In this document: piece by piece, positions 60,801-64,000 of the stretch | How the letters are laid out: every line of letters starts with the position of its first letter | Position numbering within the stretch: the first letter of the stretch is position 1 | DNA from: Sacculina carcini | Taxonomy: Eukaryota > Arthropoda > Thecostraca > Sacculinidae | Direction: 5' to 3' | DNA: 64,000 nt | Assembly (NCBI GenBank): GCA_916048095.2 | Contig: OU696584.1 | Location: 3,676,349-3,740,348, forward strand | Position numbers and translations under genes: made by a program | The notes under the pieces: generated by a model | What the model was told of the DNA's origin: nothing | What the model saw: the letters and a program-made list of their open reading frames with translations, nothing else | Database searches by the model: none

Positions 60801-63708
60801 TAGCATTAAAACCGCCCGTTGTGCGGAGCAATTCATAACATGAAATTCATATTCAATCCATAAAAATATAGAAAATTAAAAATGAAATAGGGTACACTCA
60901 TAAAAATATTAACCAATTGAAAATTTAAGTTTAATTATTTGTATTTCGACAAAATATTTCACCTCAGTCCGCCTTAGTCATTTTTACACCCGCCCGTCGT
61001 GCTGAATAATTCAGAGCTCGAACACGATCCGTTCTGGATCTTAAAGTCAAATCCATTGGTGTTGTTATCCATCCATTGGTTATGGATTTAATCCATTGGT
61101 CCATTAGTTATCAAATCCATTGGTTATAATCCATTGGTTATGGATTAATTCTACAGGGGAAATTGAACGTTCTATTGTCTATAGCTGCTGCCCGTGGAGC
61201 ATTTTTATTTTAAAAAATACCTTTTTCAAATGAACCATTTGAAAAATGATCTGAAAAACACTTTTTTTCAACCCGCCCGTCGTGCGGAGCAATTCATACA
61301 ATAAAATTCATATTAAATCCATAAAAATAAGGAATACAAATTGAAAGCAAAAAATGTAACCTATAAATATCTTAACCAATAGAAAAGTCTAAATATGAGT
61401 ATTTTTGTTTTTATTTTGACAGATATTATCCCTCAACCCGCCTGATATATAAATCTGCCCGTCGTGTGGTATAATTCAGAACACAAACACGAAACAAACA
61501 ATGAAAGATGATGAAATCTTTTCATCAGAATGTTTCCAAACTATATTTATTACTTAACATCATTCCCCAACATCATTTGCTTAAGTACTATTTTACATTT
61601 ACCGCTATAATATTTATTGCTGAGATTTATATATTTTCCACTATCATTAAAACCCAATATAACCTGAGTCAAACCTACCCAACTCAACCCAACCCTTCAA
61701 TCTTGACCGCACTCAGCCTAGTCTGAGGTGATTCCACTTATTAGTTTGTTATCACAAAATATACTGATTCGATCATAATTTGTAATCAGAAGACTGAGAT
61801 TATATACCCCAGGGGTCCCAAACACGCGGCCCACCAATAGTTCTCTCTCAACCCGCCAATATAGTATCGGAACCAAACTGTAAGGCAGCTAAATTCACAT
61901 TTGTTGCATAATGCGATATATTTATACACCCTTTAAGTCAAATTTACATTAGTGAGTCTGGATCTTGAAGTCAAGCCCGTGAGTTTTGTATATGGATTCA
62001 TTCCACACGGTAAAATTGAATGTTTGAACCCACCCGTCGTGCGGAACAATTAATAAAACAAAAGTAATACATATTTAAATGCAAACAGCCAGTCTAAAAT
62101 AAAACTCTAAATTATAAAATCTATACCAATAGAAAATTCCTGTTCTGAATTCGCATATTCTTATTCTAATAATTGACGGCATATTATTCAGTCAACCCGC
62201 ATCATACTTAAGCCCGCCCGTCGTCAGTAATAATTTCGAAATGTAAACACAAAATAACAACGAATTTTTTTAGTATATAAATGAATTTTTTTCCATAATA
62301 TTATCTCATAATTCCCGGTTGATGCTTCCACTAATGCATCATATTCATACCGTTGTTATTTTTTGGATTACACCGATATTACAGCCCTTGATATTACAGC
62401 CGATAATATATTATGCAATCTATATTCTGCTACGTATTATTCCTAATACATATATCATCAGATCGCAAAATATATTTAAAGGTTCACATCATTCTCCAAA
62501 ATCATTTGCTTAAGAGCTATTCTACTTTTATCGCTAGAATATTTACTGCTAGCAAAATATCATATACCTCGCTATCATTTAAACCCACTCTTTATAGATA
62601 CATTTAATTCGCCCGTCGTGCGGAACAGTTCATAAAATATAATTAATATTCAATTCATAAAAAAATTAGTGCAAATTGAAAAAGAAAAACAAACCCACAG
62701 GAAAGTTTTAGCTAATATAAAAGTCTAAATGTAAAATTTATGTTTCAATTTAGAAAACATGTTTTTCCACAACCCGCCTCATATTTAAAGCTGCCCGTCG
62801 TGCGGAATAATTCAGAACTCAAACACGAAACAAACACAAAGAAAATTGATGAAAAACGACCAATAGAAAAGTCAAATTTGTAAATTCTTGTTTTAATTAT
62901 TGACGATGTTTTTCCCTCAACACTACTCAAATTCACACCCGTCCTTCGTGTGTAGTAATTCAGAGGTGTAACACTATCAAAACAATGAAACATCTCTATA
63001 ATTCCAGATTAATGCTTCCTCTAAAACAGCATATGCATATTCTTGGCATTGCATGATATTACAACCCGTATCCTTATGCAACTTAAGCGTATGCAACTTG
63101 AAATTAAACCAATTAAATCACACAGTAAAATTCAGTAGTATACTTTGTTCCCAGTAGCATTTTACCCGCCCGTCGTGCGGAACAATTCATGTGTAAATAT
63201 TGAGAACAATAAAGCCTTTCTATTCAGTATAGTGTATAGTTAATTAAACTGTACACAATAAAACCATACCATCCATGCTTGGAGCTAATATGATGCATTC
63301 TTAATTGTGATTGGGCTTCAGTGACATTCGGTGTATATTCCTGTGTAATCGCAAGTGCGCATAATAGCTGTCAAATTGGCAATATGTCCTTTTGACTTTA
63401 AACCGCCGTGACTTCCTTCAAATACACTTTGGAAAATTAAAAATTATACTGAATTGTAGAAAACTAAATTTTCAGCACGATGTTATAATTTATTTTTATG
63501 TGTAACAAATAGTTACTGAGAAATAGTATAAAAATGAATTAATTTTAGTCGCCCGGTGTTTAAGTATAATTTTGGATGTATTTGAGAATTTTGCCAATTT
63601 TACACGTTTGTTGTATCATTTGTGGGTAAAAATTATAGCTTATCTTGTAGAACGGAAAATTTTTCTACACAATAGTATAATATTTATAGCTGTGACTTTG
63701 CTGGTTTA
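60801..63708 (+). repeat. Hairpin-motif dispersed repeat, several copies
   Basis: Hairpin motifs occur near 60812, 60985, 61272, 61455, 62035, 62215, 62610, 62790 and 63165, in the same two alternating contexts as in the 12-kb array. From 62418 the sequence is collinear with 7328-8560. Around 61040-61150 the phrase AATCCATTGGTTAT is repeated several times in tandem. Near 61800-61960 is a segment without the motif (CCCCAGGGGTCCCAAACACG). No gene is supported; the frame at 62745-62993 is shared by other copies only because the repeat is. Confidence 0.72.
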
Positions 63709-64000
63709 TGTAACACGCAGCTTGCAATGGATGAACTCGATTATATTTCACTACAACCGGTAACACTCACAAGAACACACCAAACACTCCCACTCGCACA
63801 GCACACATATCTCGACTCCCCCTCACTTCATGATACAGTACGCGAAACCACATCAGGTGTCATCTTGCACGCACACACTCAACAACTCTCATACTCATAC
63901 ACACACGCTCTGCATATCACTGACATACATATATATACACAGCATATAACAAGTTATAAACGAACAATATAACTACATCCCCCCTTGATCTCAAGATCAG
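63709..64000 (-). mobile_element. LTR retrotransposon E, 3' LTR only, runs off the window
   Basis: On the minus strand the polypurine tract GATCAAGGGGGGA (63978-63990) is followed by an LTR that begins TGTAGTTATATTG at 63977 and ends GTGTTACA at 63709 (269 bp). The sequence before the tract matches that of element B (GATCTTCAGATCAAGGGGG), so E belongs to the same lineage although the LTRs differ. The host repeat stops at GCTGGTTTA, 63708. The gag-pol part lies beyond 64000. The open frame at 63727-63972 is inside the LTR. Confidence 0.8.

Noticed and set aside
1-64000. Host genes, tRNA or rRNA genes
   Set aside because: I looked for long non-TE frames, tRNA-like A/B boxes and rRNA-like conserved text and found none that I could support by eye. 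A tRNA scan and splice-aware protein search would be decisive.

Overview
This window is eukaryotic, AT-rich and made almost entirely of mobile elements and dispersed repeats. I recognise no cellular protein-coding gene, rRNA or tRNA. The mix of Penelope-like elements, CR1/L2/Jockey-like non-LTR elements, Ty3/gypsy elements and a Tc1/mariner-IS630 transposon points to a metazoan. A short interstitial TTAGG tract at 11251-11278 is the arthropod telomere unit, so an arthropod is the best but weakly supported guess.

Layout. 1-2594: an LTR-like repeat copy (525-1205) and unassigned DNA. 2595-5535: a broken endonuclease-RT non-LTR element with a (TTG)n tail. 5.6-7.3 kb: a minisatellite and a fragment of a gypsy element on the minus strand (gag piece, primer-binding site, LTR). 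7.3-20.3 kb: arrays of an unclassified repeat with a GC-rich hairpin motif (CCCGCCCGTCGTGCGG), interrupted by a rearranged Penelope-like element (8.9-10.9 kb), a palindrome (11.43-11.59 kb) and two 5'-truncated non-LTR elements (15.5-16.8 and 16.9-18.8 kb). 20266-30861: gypsy element A (minus strand, 330-bp LTRs, target duplication ATTTG). It is split twice: by DDE transposon T (21280-23289, TA duplication) in its integrase, and by gypsy element B (25500-29717, plus strand, target duplication GTAAC) upstream of its protease. 31.2-31.8 kb: the 3' end of another gypsy pol.

31.9-42.6 kb is a Penelope-like element cluster with four families. It includes a large head-to-head inverted pair of one family (31941-38777), one arm of which keeps an open 848-codon RT plus GIY-YIG reading frame. 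Hammerhead-ribozyme-like motifs lie in the terminal repeats of several of these families. 43.3-44.3 kb: a second copy of the LTR-like repeat, enlarged by a minisatellite. 46653-52382: gypsy element C (465-bp LTRs, target duplication CTCAA), with gag-protease, RT-RNase H and integrase in one frame broken by two stop codons. It sits next to, and possibly inside, non-LTR element F (52.4-54.5 kb). 54494-59717: gypsy element D of the CsRn1 type (372-bp LTRs, tRNA-Trp-like primer site), on the minus strand, lacking the RT YxDD box, inserted in the 3' region of F. 60.1-63.7 kb: more of the hairpin repeat family. 63709 to the end: one LTR and polypurine tract of a further element, E, related to A and B, which runs off the window.

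All coding regions belong to selfish elements. B (gag plus pol), the Penelope-like copy on the minus strand at 32230-34776 and the transposase of T look the most intact. Element families and junctions are read directly from translations and flanking sequence; clade names are from memory of family hallmarks, without database searches.
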